A program made the position numbers and the translations under genes. A stretch of 13,868 nt of DNA from CAYWLQ01 sp964458775 (GTDB lineage Bacteria > Myxococcota_A > Polyangia > JAAYKL01), in NCBI GenBank assembly GCA_964458775.1, contig CAYWLQ010000153.1:1-13868 (forward strand). Direction: 5' to 3'. Each line of letters opens with the position of its first letter. The first letter of the stretch is position 1. Shown here piece after piece: positions 1 through 6,726 of this stretch. The notes beneath the pieces were generated by a model. The model was not told where the DNA came from. It was given only the letters and a program-made list of their open reading frames with translations, and searched no databases.

Positions 1-32
1 AAGCAAAAAGCCCGGTTCGAAAACCAGGCTTT
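1..32 (-). terminator. Rho-independent terminator downstream of tRNA-Asn
   Basis: An interrupted inverted repeat (AAAGCC at 7-12 with GGCTTT at 27-32, plus inner GGTT/AACC around a CGAA loop) is followed, read on the minus strand, by a run of T (GGGCTTTTTGC). This is the usual intrinsic terminator form for the minus-strand tRNA. The hairpin is symmetric, but only the minus-strand side carries the good T-run. A gene left of the window could also use it. Confidence 0.6.
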
Positions 33-62
33 CTATATAATAACCGGTGTTAACCGGTGAAC

Positions 63-87
63 TGAGGAAACAAGCTGGGTTTCCTCA
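63..87 (-). terminator. Hairpin abutting the tRNA 3' end
   Basis: TGAGGAAA (63-70) and TTTCCTCA (80-87) form a perfect 8-bp stem with a 9-nt loop, ending one base before the encoded CCA of the tRNA. There is no strong T-run after it, so it is more likely a 3'-trailer processing or stability hairpin than the main terminator, which is at 1-32. Confidence 0.4.
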
Positions 88-163
88 TGGCTCCTGCTGA
101 CGGACTTGAACCGCCGACCTAGTGGTTAACAGCCACCCGCTCTACCGACTGAGCTAAGCAGGA
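88..163 (-). tRNA. tRNA-Asn (anticodon GTT)
   Basis: The reverse complement folds as a full 76-nt cloverleaf with encoded CCA. The acceptor stem is TCCTGCT/AGCAGGA with discriminator G, the D-arm is GCTC/GAGC, the anticodon stem is GGTGG/CCACT around loop CTGTTAA (anticodon GTT, so Asn), and the T-arm is GGCGG-TTCAAGT-CCGTC. It decodes AAC and AAU. No second tRNA is adjacent. It is transcribed from the promoter at 181-208 and followed by two hairpins. Confidence 0.97.
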
Positions 164-180
164 ACAGTCAACGGGGACGG

Positions 181-208
181 AATATAGCCGCTTCGATTTT
201 AGTGTCAA
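181..208 (-). promoter_or_regulatory. sigma70-type promoter of tRNA-Asn
   Basis: Read on the minus strand there is TTGACA (complement of 203-208), a 16-nt spacer and TATATT (complement of 181-186). The predicted start is about 7 nt downstream, leaving a leader of roughly 10 nt before the tRNA at 163. The near-consensus boxes fit strong stable-RNA expression. No experimental support is available. Confidence 0.7.
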
Positions 209-244
209 GAGAAAATGTTTGAGGATATTTGAGAAAGTTAGTAA

Positions 245-256
245 GTTAACGTTAAC
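245..256. promoter_or_regulatory. 12-bp perfect palindrome upstream of the TerB-like gene
   Basis: GTTAACGTTAAC is a perfect 12-bp palindrome about 50 bp upstream of the likely start of the TerB-like gene and close to the divergent tRNA promoter. It could be an operator, but only its symmetry supports that. A related word, TAACCGGTG, is repeated in tandem at 41-59. Confidence 0.25.
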
Positions 257-304
257 AAGATGCTGTTTGGATCAATAACAGAGAAGGAAAAATGGAGAAT
301 TAAT

Positions 305-709
305 ATGACAGCTGTAAAAGACGACGATAAAGACAAAACGATAATCAAACTTTTGGCGGCTATGGCCTGGGCTGACGGGCGGGTAGATTCTGAGGAGCTT
401 CGAGTGGTGGAAGCTATGATTGAGTCTTTCGGCGTTGATGATGAGGTTAAAGATGAACTGATTACATGGGCCAAAACCCCTCGCACTCTGGACGATGTGG
501 ATGCATCTACTTTGTCTCAGGATGATGCAGAATTGGTTTTACATCAGGCAGTTCTTTTGAGCTTTGTCGACGGTGAACAATCAGATACGGAGATAGCTCT
601 TCTCAATGACTTGACCGCCAAATTAAGAATGTCCGATGAATCAGCAGAATCAGTAATGAAGGGAGCTGTCGCTCATGCTCATTCTCTTTTGCCTCTGCTT
701 GACAACTAG
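305..709 (+). CDS. Small acidic TerB-like protein
   Basis: This gene encodes a 134-residue soluble, acidic, mostly helical protein. It shows two motifs typical of the TerB (tellurite-resistance B)/TerB-like helical fold: AWADGRVDSEE near residue 21 and SFVDGEQSDTE near residue 87, each with Asp/Glu residues that bind metal in known TerB proteins. There is no signal peptide or membrane segment, so it is probably cytoplasmic. I chose the ATG at 305 because GGAG (294-297) lies 7 nt upstream. An in-frame ATG at 260 would add 15 residues but has a poorer ribosome site. Its stop is 42 bp before mnmG on the same strand, so co-transcription is possible. The precise function is unknown. TerB-like proteins are widespread outside tellurite-resistance operons, and no other ter gene is present here. 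Confidence 0.75.
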   Translation: MTAVKDDDKDKTIIKLLAAMAWADGRVDSEELRVVEAMIESFGVDDEVKDELITWAKTPRTLDDVDASTLSQDDAELVLHQAVLLSFVDGEQSDTEIALLNDLTAKLRMSDESAESVMKGAVAHAHSLLPLLDN

Positions 710-751
710 TTTGATACCTGCCTCTAGGTTTATTTTACGAGCGATTATTAT

Positions 752-2653
752 ATGACATTTAACAAAACTGATTTTGATGTTGTAGTGGTGGGCGGCGGTC
801 ACGCGGGTTGCGAGGCTTTTGCTGCCGCCTGTAGAGTCGGCGTTAGAGCAGCTTTAGTTATTCCCCAAATTGCTGATGCAGGGTGTCAGCCGTGTAATCC
901 TGCTGTGGGAGGTCCGGGAAAGGGACACTTGGTTCGTGAGGTTGTTGCGCTGGGCGGTCTAATGGGCACGGTTACCGATTGGACGGGAATTCAGTTTAGA
1001 ACCCTTAACATGCGTCGCGGCCCTGCTGTTCGCGCCACTCGTGTTCAAACTGATTCTACGGTTTATATGGAAGCTATGGCAGAACGGTTATTGCTCCAGA
1101 CAGGAGAGGTTATCGAAGACCGCGCTGTCGGCCTCGAATGGAGCGGAACAGGTTCTAAACGTACAGTAGTCGGAGTTTGGCTTGACGGACGAGGTTTGAT
1201 AAAGACCTCCGCTATTGTTATCGCCACCGGAACATATCTAAACGGCATGTTATTTGTGGGTGACGACCAAATTCCGGGCGGACGAGGAGGCCGTCCTCCT
1301 TCAATTAGATTTGCTCAATCACTTAAGGAAACAGGTCTTCCTCTCTTGAGACTAAAAACAGGCACTTGTCCTAGACTGGATGCTTCTACCATTGATTTTT
1401 CCAAGCTGGAAGTTCAGCCCGGAGAAAAACCGGAGCCCTTTTTTGACCCCGAAACTGTATCCGTCAGGCTGCCGCAGCTTTCTTGCCATCTAACTTATAC
1501 AAATGACGCAACCCACGAAGTAATTCGAAAAAACCTTGCTCGTTCTGCAATGTATTCAGGTGCCATTACCGGTATCGGTCCTCGTTATTGCCCTTCATTT
1601 GAGGCAAAAATCGCTCAGTTTCCCGACAAAGATCGACATCAAGTTTTTCTTGAGCCAGAGGATCAATTCGGAAAGGTTATTTATCCGTCAGGATTGCCCA
1701 CCAGCATGCCTCGTGATGTGCAGGAAGCTTTTGTAAAAACAATTCCCGGTCTCGAAAAAGCTCGTATTTTGAAATACGGCTATGCGGTGGAATATGATGC
1801 AGTACAACCTCTTTGTTTGGCACCGACTCTAGAAACCGACGGGTTTTCCGGATTATTTTTTGCCGGTCAAATGCTGGGAACCTCCGGATATGAAGAAGCA
1901 GCCGCCTTGGGACTTATTGCGGGTGCAAATGCTGCTCTTAAAATCTTAGGTGAAGACCCAATTGTTGTACCCAGAGACAAAGCCTATGTCGGCGTAATGA
2001 TTGATGATTTAACCTCTAAAGGAGTAGACGAACCCTACCGGATGTTTACTTCCAGGGCCGAGTATCGCTTGCTTTTAAGGGAGGATAACGCTCAAGATCG
2101 TCTTTTGGAACACGGTTTGCGCTGTCATCTTACCAATCCATCTGCTGCTGCTCGCGTTCAATCAAAAATGTCCGCTGTTTCAGAGGTTATGGAGCGATTA
2201 AAAAGTACCTCAATAAATCCCTCAATGGAAAACAACAAGCGACTAATCGATTTAGGGCTTCCCGAAATTGCCAAACCATCATCACTGTTCGATTTGCTTA
2301 AGCGAAACGATGTGCAGCTCAATTCTCTCTTACCCTTGGCACCCTGGATAGGCTCTTTAGAACGAGAAGTTTTTGCAAGAGTTGAAGTGGATGTAAAATA
2401 TGACGGTTATATTGATCGTCAACAGGCTCAGGCAGAAAAACTACGTTCTTTTGAGCATGTTAAAATCCCCACAGACCTTGAACTTGAAGGAGTTCCGGGT
2501 CTTAGAGCGGAGCTAATTCAAAAGCTGACCAAGAACAAACCGGCAACGCTCGGTCAAGCAAGCAGAATTCCGGGGGTAACGCCGGCTGCTATTCAAATTT
2601 TACATGTTCTATGCGAACGCTTTTTAGGAAAAAAAGCTGCAATCAAAAAATAA
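752..2653 (+). CDS. mnmG: tRNA 5-carboxymethylaminomethyluridine synthase subunit MnmG (GidA)
   Basis: The product is the FAD-binding subunit which, with the GTPase MnmE, modifies wobble uridine 34 of several tRNAs (cmnm5U/nm5U formation, using methylene-tetrahydrofolate) in the cytoplasm. At 633 residues it is close to the usual 620-630. Visible family marks are the dinucleotide-binding GGGHAG at residues 14-19, the CNPAVGGPGKGHL block with Cys48, GPRYCPSFEAK with the conserved Cys280, and MFTSRAEYRLLLREDN. The C-terminal MnmE/tRNA-binding region carries KYDGYIDRQ and TLGQASRIPGVTPAAI. The protein looks intact. The ATG at 752 gives the correct N-terminus, although the ribosome site is weak (only GAG-like bases upstream). 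mnmE is not in the window. An unrelated lipoprotein gene follows after 81 bp. Confidence 0.97.
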   Translation: MTFNKTDFDVVVVGGGHAGCEAFAAACRVGVRAALVIPQIADAGCQPCNPAVGGPGKGHLVREVVALGGLMGTVTDWTGIQFRTLNMRRGPAVRATRVQTDSTVYMEAMAERLLLQTGEVIEDRAVGLEWSGTGSKRTVVGVWLDGRGLIKTSAIVIATGTYLNGMLFVGDDQIPGGRGGRPPSIRFAQSLKETGLPLLRLKTGTCPRLDASTIDFSKLEVQPGEKPEPFFDPETVSVRLPQLSCHLTYTNDATHEVIRKNLARSAMYSGAITGIGPRYCPSFEAKIAQFPDKDRHQVFLEPEDQFGKVIYPSGLPTSMPRDVQEAFVKTIPGLEKARILKYGYAVEYDAVQPLCLAPTLETDGFSGLFFAGQMLGTSGYEEAAALGLIAGANAALKILGEDPIVVPRDKAYVGVMIDDLTSKGVDEPYRMFTSRAEYRLLLREDNAQDRLLEHGLRCHLTNPSAAARVQSKMSAVSEVMERLKSTSINPSMENNKRLIDLGLPEIAKPSSLFDLLKRNDVQLNSLLPLAPWIGSLEREVFARVEVDVKYDGYIDRQQAQAEKLRSFEHVKIPTDLELEGVPGLRAELIQKLTKNKPATLGQASRIPGVTPAAIQILHVLCERFLGKKAAIKK

Positions 2654-2734
2654 AACCGACTAGCAGGCAGTTCGTAAAAATAGTAAGGTAGATATGGTTC
2701 TAAAAACAAACTGGGCAAGAAACCGGAGGGCGCT

Positions 2735-3868
2735 ATGAAAAGATACATCAGATGGACTAGGACGGCGGTTTTGGTCGCAATATGCGCAACAGCTTTTAGC
2801 GGATGTAAGAAAGACAAGGGTGAAGGAACAACTGCTTCGCAAAAAAGCAGTCGAGCATCAGGAGAACAACCTGACTACCAAAAGTATGCACCCCTTCCAA
2901 AAATAGTAACTGATCCTACTGTTCCGTTTCTTGTAGACCAAACCGGAGTAGTGGATATTTCCTGTTTCAAAAAGAAGAGTGATATAAATACACAAACAGC
3001 CTCAATGGAAATAAAAGCCGCTATCGAAAAGAAAAGCAGTTATTTAAAAGAGGTTATCGGCAAGTGGGTTTTGGACGATCTGTCTCCTTCCGGAATAACT
3101 GAAGATGATGTAACCAAATGGGAAATCAGCGTTGAGTATCCGGTAATGCTTGAGTTTGATCCAATGAATCTTCGTTTTGAAGACAGTCAAGAATGTATTC
3201 AGGAAAGCACCGGATGGTTGGATCAGAATGTAAGAGCCGTAACAACTCTAATAGGAGCCAGAAATTTTACCATTACATCCTCTTCTCGTCTTACAATTGA
3301 CCAACAAGATAACCTAATGGAGGCTCTAAAAAGCAAAGGGATGACAATGTCCGGACAAGGTCTGGATTTTTACAAGCCGGTCTTGGACAGCGAAGGAAAT
3401 CCCAAATACAATTCTGAAAATGAAGCTCTATATACAGGTCCAGGAGGAATTTCTATTACCGAAAAAGACATGCCGCCGGAGAGTGAACGCGGAGTTAAAG
3501 AATTTACAATTAAAGCTGAAAATCCATTATTTTTTGCATTTAGGGAAATTCCAAATAGTGCATGGCAGAAAATTCAAAAGAAAAAAGAATGCTATGTATT
3601 TGTGGTATGGGGAGATGTAAAGCCCAGAGCTCCTGATTGTGCGGAGTTTACTTCTGCGTTGTTTGCAGCTGAAAAAATTGATGATCAGACAATAAAGGTT
3701 GAGGTTACAGTTGATTCTAAGAGTCAAAAAATGGAAATTCCGTTTGAAACAACTCAGAAAATAATGATGGGAAACAGAGTTTTACTTTGGATTAATGTTA
3801 AAAAAGAAGAAGAAGGCGCCACAATTCGTTTTAACAGCCTAGTAATCGGCGAACTCTTTAAACAGTAA
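2735..3868 (+). CDS. Lipoprotein of unknown function
   Basis: This gene encodes a 377-residue protein with a type II signal peptide: a basic N-terminus (MKRYIRWTR), a hydrophobic stretch, then the lipobox FSGC with the lipidated Cys at residue 24. A Lys-rich, flexible segment follows (KKDKGEGTT and on, to about residue 45). The rest is a mixed alpha/beta domain rich in charged residues, ending in beta-like sequence (VEVTVDSKSQKMEIPFETTQ). I do not recognise a family. The start is well defined, with GGAGGG at 2725-2730 five to six bases before the ATG. It is probably anchored in the inner or outer membrane facing the periplasm. It converges with prfA across the structured repeat at 3945-4122. 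AAA-rich codon use resembles that of its neighbours, so there is no sign of recent transfer. Confidence 0.85.
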   Translation: MKRYIRWTRTAVLVAICATAFSGCKKDKGEGTTASQKSSRASGEQPDYQKYAPLPKIVTDPTVPFLVDQTGVVDISCFKKKSDINTQTASMEIKAAIEKKSSYLKEVIGKWVLDDLSPSGITEDDVTKWEISVEYPVMLEFDPMNLRFEDSQECIQESTGWLDQNVRAVTTLIGARNFTITSSSRLTIDQQDNLMEALKSKGMTMSGQGLDFYKPVLDSEGNPKYNSENEALYTGPGGISITEKDMPPESERGVKEFTIKAENPLFFAFREIPNSAWQKIQKKKECYVFVVWGDVKPRAPDCAEFTSALFAAEKIDDQTIKVEVTVDSKSQKMEIPFETTQKIMMGNRVLLWINVKKEEEGATIRFNSLVIGELFKQ

Positions 3869-3944
3869 ACTCTCATTTTTTGTAAAAGATCAAAACCAAA
3901 AGCAACTTCTCAGAAATTATGTGTGAAAAATAGTAGTCAGCTGA

Positions 3945-4122
3945 AGCCGAACCGGAAATAATCTGCTCTAAGCCCGCTGGGCTTAACGACAAAGTCGTTC
4001 ATCCTGACCGCGTCCCTCGTGGGCGCGGCGGCGGGAGCCGAACCGGAAATAATCTGCTCTAAGCCCGCTAAGCTTAACGACAAAGTCGTTCATCCTGACC
4101 GCGTCCCTCGTGGGCGCGGCGG
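3945..4122. repeat. Tandem pair of 87-bp GC-rich structured repeats
   Basis: Two copies (3945-4031 and 4036-4122, offset 91 bp) differ at two adjacent bases in the compared core, where GCTGGGCTT becomes GCTAAGCTT. Each copy contains consecutive inverted repeats: AAGCCC-GCT-GGGCTT (3970-3984, weakened in copy 2), AACGAC-AAA-GTCGTT (3985-3999 and 4076-4090), and a CCGCG..CCC-TCGT-GGG..CGCGG hairpin. The unit is much richer in GC than the flanking DNA and has no convincing open reading frame. It lies between two convergent genes, the usual place for dispersed REP-like elements. Whether further copies exist elsewhere in the genome cannot be seen here. Confidence 0.85.
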
Positions 4123-4140
4123 TCAGAGGGGTTAGTTTTT
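4095..4140 (+). terminator. Possible terminator at the end of the repeat pair
   Basis: In copy 2 the last hairpin is extended by CTGACCGC (4095-4102) pairing with GCGGTCAG (4119-4126). A T-run (4136-4140) follows about ten bases later. It could end transcription of the upstream lipoprotein gene, although the distance between stem and T-run is long for a classical intrinsic terminator. The stem could also block read-through from prfA on the other strand. Confidence 0.35.
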
Positions 4141-4170
4141 GAGCAGCTACAACTATCAAAACCTAAATTA

Positions 4171-5244
4171 TTAATTTTCACTTTGTCTTTTTAGCGCTTC
4201 TGCTTGGAAATTAGCTCTCACTTGAGAGAGTAGATCGGTTATTCTTCCTTCCATAATTTCGGGCAATGAATAAAGAGTTATTCCGAAACGATGATCGGTT
4301 ACTCGGCCTTGAGGGAAATTATAAGTTCTTATTCGCTCAGAACGATCACCGGAGCCGACTTGATTTTTTCTATCTGCAGAGCGTTCGGCCTGCTGTTCTG
4401 CCTGTAATTTGTCAAGAAGCCTTGCTCTTAAAACTTTGAGCGCTTTTGCTCTATTTTTGTGCTGAGACTTCTCATCCTGGCAAATAACCACCAACCCTGT
4501 CGGAAGATGCGTAATTCTTACTGCTGAATCAGTTGTATTGACGCATTGTCCGCCCGGTCCCCCTGCCCTCATAACGTCTATTCGAAGCTCTTTCTCCTCA
4601 TCGATATCCACTTCGACATCTTCCGCTTCAGGAAGCACTGCAACGGTAATTGCAGAAGTATGAATTCGCCCCTGACTTTCAGTTGTCGGCACTCTTTGTA
4701 CCCTATGAACTCCGCTCTCATATTTGAGATTGGCATATACTTCTTTCCCTGAAATCATTGCAATTACCTCTTTATAACCGCGACCGTCAGTCTCAGACGC
4801 GCTCATTATTTCGGTTTTCCACCCCATAATTTCAGAGAATCTTGTATACATTCTAAAAATATCAGCTGCAAAAAGAGCTGCTTCTTCGCCTCCCGTACCT
4901 GCCCTTACTTCTAAGATAATATTTTTTTGATCATTGGGATCTTTTGGAAGAAGAAGTATTTGAATTTGTGATTCTAAATCAGATATCTTCTTTTTCAGGT
5001 CAGGAATCTCCGCCTCCGCCAGTTCTTTTAAATCATCATCATCACCTTCCAGAGCAGCCTCATACTCATTGAGATCTGATATTGCCGATTTTAGCTCTCT
5101 ATAAACTAATACTAAATCTACAATTTCGGCTCTTTCTCTGGAGAGTTTGGAAAATGCGTCTTTTTGAGAAATAGTCTCTTGATCGCACAATTTTTTTTCT
5201 ATCTCTTCAAAACGATTTTCAATTTGGGCAAGTTTGTCCAGCAT
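4171..5244 (-). CDS. prfA: Peptide chain release factor 1
   Basis: RF1 recognises UAA and UAG stop codons in the ribosomal A site and triggers hydrolysis of peptidyl-tRNA. At 357 residues it has normal length. The catalytic GGQ is at residues 231-233 within MRAGGPGGQCVNTTDSAVR. The stop-codon-reading tripeptide sits in RVPTTESQGRIHTSA at residues 186-188 and reads P-T-T, so it fits the RF1 PxT pattern (commonly PAT) and not the SPF of RF2. The N-terminal coiled-coil region and the C-terminal RTYNFPQGRVTDHR block are present. GGAG lies nine bases before the ATG. Its start overlaps the end of the DUF1385 gene by 26 bp, so translation is probably coupled. The methyltransferase gene prmC, often next, is not found downstream. 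Confidence 0.97.
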   Translation of the reverse strand: MLDKLAQIENRFEEIEKKLCDQETISQKDAFSKLSRERAEIVDLVLVYRELKSAISDLNEYEAALEGDDDDLKELAEAEIPDLKKKISDLESQIQILLLPKDPNDQKNIILEVRAGTGGEEAALFAADIFRMYTRFSEIMGWKTEIMSASETDGRGYKEVIAMISGKEVYANLKYESGVHRVQRVPTTESQGRIHTSAITVAVLPEAEDVEVDIDEEKELRIDVMRAGGPGGQCVNTTDSAVRITHLPTGLVVICQDEKSQHKNRAKALKVLRARLLDKLQAEQQAERSADRKNQVGSGDRSERIRTYNFPQGRVTDHRFGITLYSLPEIMEGRITDLLSQVRANFQAEALKRQSEN

Positions 5245-6328
5245 AACTCATATCTCCGCAGGTCGATTCTCCCGATTTGTTAGTATCAGCATGAGAATTA
5301 CAAAATGCTTCAAAAGTATCATATACAACAGGCTCATCTTTGTCCGGAACTGCCCCGCCGACTGCTTCACGCCATAAAACAGCTCTAAGAGAGGTGAGAG
5401 CTATTTCCAATTGTTCACGGGTCGGTTTTTTAGTGGTCAACAACTGCATTCCCAAACCGGGCCATAAAAACGGTTTTAGCAGGATGTTGTCACTATGTCT
5501 GCCGGCAAAACGATTAAATTCATAGGCAATACCGGCCACCGGAATTAGAAGCGGCAGCTTAAACAGAACAATCAGTATATGTTTGTAAGCCGGACCGTCA
5601 GGACTTGGTTTTATCCATTCCGGGAAAAAAGGCATTAGAGCTGCTGCAACCAACATAAAGATAATTATCACAACCATCAAGAAAGCAGTTCCGCACCTTG
5701 GATGCAGACGGGTTTTCTTTTCGGCATTTTCAACGGTAAGCGCCTCTCCTGCTTCGTGGGTATATATAGCCATATGTTCTGCACCGTGATATTGAAAAAC
5801 CCGTGATATTTCTTTGGAAAGACCTATAACAGCTACATAACCGATAAAAATGCTGATTTTTACGCCTCCGTCAATTACATGATAGAGGAGATCATTGACG
5901 GTAAGGGTTTGCCCCCAAAACAAGTTGCCGGCATAAGATGCCGCCATGTGCGGCAAGAATTTAAAGAGCAGAATAGCAAACAGCATGCTCACAAGCATTG
6001 TAAGGGCAATACCCAATTTGCCCGGTTCAGTTTGTTGCTTTTCTTCTTCTGATTGCGGCTGCTCAACTATAGCTTCTGATGCAGAGAAATTAAGAGCGGA
6101 TATACCGTTCATCATGGACTCGATCATAACCACAGTCCCTCTCAAAAACGGCCATCTCAAAAAGGTAAATTTATCCCATATAGAATGCCAAACACCTTCT
6201 TTTACAGATATTTTCCCGCTCTCTCTTCGAACTGCAACTGCCAAACTTTTGGGTGAGCGCATCATTACACCTTCAATGACCGCTTGTCCGCCTACCGCCG
6301 CACATTTCTTATTTGAATTGGACATCAT
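5219..6328 (-). CDS. DUF1385 family membrane protein (YqhQ-like)
   Basis: This is a 369-residue integral membrane protein of the DUF1385 family, which includes B. subtilis YqhQ; its biochemical role is not established. Family marks are GGQAVIEGVMMRSP at residues 13-26, RGTVVMIESMMNG near residue 63, QYHGAEHMAIY with HGAEH at 181-185, and LHPRCGTAFL with HPRCGT at 209-214. The conserved His, Glu and Cys residues look like a metal site, but that is inference. About four hydrophobic segments are seen (near residues 106-126, 153-172, 214-234 and 249-268). The last 50 or so residues form a soluble tail with several Cys. Position between rpmE and prfA is conserved in many bacteria. The GGAAGGG ribosome site is about 12 bases from the first of two adjacent ATGs, so the start is slightly uncertain. 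Confidence 0.9.
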   Translation of the reverse strand: MMSNSNKKCAAVGGQAVIEGVMMRSPKSLAVAVRRESGKISVKEGVWHSIWDKFTFLRWPFLRGTVVMIESMMNGISALNFSASEAIVEQPQSEEEKQQTEPGKLGIALTMLVSMLFAILLFKFLPHMAASYAGNLFWGQTLTVNDLLYHVIDGGVKISIFIGYVAVIGLSKEISRVFQYHGAEHMAIYTHEAGEALTVENAEKKTRLHPRCGTAFLMVVIIIFMLVAAALMPFFPEWIKPSPDGPAYKHILIVLFKLPLLIPVAGIAYEFNRFAGRHSDNILLKPFLWPGLGMQLLTTKKPTREQLEIALTSLRAVLWREAVGGAVPDKDEPVVYDTFEAFCNSHADTNKSGESTCGDMSYAGQTCPN

Positions 6329-6396
6329 ATTATTTATTCGCCCTTCCTTTCCAATACGATAAATAACGCATTCGGAACTAGATTGAAGGCAAGTAA

Positions 6397-6489
6397 TGCT
6401 GTTTTATTGAAAATAAATTGATTTTATAATAAATACTGTTTTTAGTTTACAGATNNNNNNNNNNTGCTGGTTTATTGAAAATAAAGTGA
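6397..6489. repeat. Imperfect 25-bp direct repeat flanking the N gap
   Basis: The 25-mer at 6397-6421 (beginning TGCTGTTTTATTGAAAATAA) recurs at 6465-6489 with only two differences (T to G at the sixth base and near the end). The second copy starts immediately after the 10-N gap. The copies sit between rpmE and the DUF1385 gene. Short repeats around a scaffold gap often mark a collapsed or unresolved repeat, so the true spacing here is unknown. Confidence 0.85.
6455..6464. other. Assembly gap (10 N) between rpmE and DUF1385
   Basis: Exactly ten N sit in the AT-rich spacer between the rpmE stop (6495) and the DUF1385 start (6328). Ten is a placeholder, so the true length is unknown, and additional repeat units or a regulatory sequence may be missing. 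Conserved gene order on both sides (rho, rpmE, then DUF1385, prfA) argues that the join is correct. Confidence 0.95.
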
Positions 6490-6494
6490 AGCAG

Positions 6495-6713
6495 CTAGGA
6501 GTTTTTGGCTTTGTCGCCGTACTTGCGATAAAAACGCTCAACTCTACCGGCGGAATCCAACAATTTCTGTTTTCCGGTAAAGAACGGATGGCATTCAGAA
6601 CATATTTCCATCTGCATTTTGTCGCCGGGAGCAGTGGAATGGGTAGCCACTGCATTTCCGCAAACACATTGAATTGTGATTGCATGATAATCGGGATGTA
6701 TCTTGTCTTTCAT
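6495..6713 (-). CDS. rpmE: 50S ribosomal protein L31, zinc-binding type
   Basis: This gene encodes a 72-residue large-subunit ribosomal protein that contributes to the inter-subunit bridge. It follows the family plan: MKDKIHPDYHAITIQC at the N-terminus, CxC at residues 16 and 18, CxxC at residues 38 and 41, then HPFFTGKQK and GRVERFYRKYG. The four cysteines make this the zinc-containing (C+) form rather than the zinc-free paralogue used under zinc starvation. GGAG lies eight bases before the ATG. The gene starts 13 bp after the rho stop codon, so the two are surely co-transcribed. Confidence 0.97.
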   Translation of the reverse strand: MKDKIHPDYHAITIQCVCGNAVATHSTAPGDKMQMEICSECHPFFTGKQKLLDSAGRVERFYRKYGDKAKNS

Positions 6714-6726
6714 AGCTAAATCTCCA

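Noticed and set aside
41..59. Tandem TAACCGGTG repeat near the tRNA as a possible integration (att) site
   Set aside because: The repeat is short, has no integrase gene nearby and no duplicated tRNA 3' end is visible in the window.
6404..6685. Minus-strand frame across the N gap overlapping rpmE
   Set aside because: It overlaps the certain rpmE gene in another frame and contains the ambiguous bases; no family resemblance.
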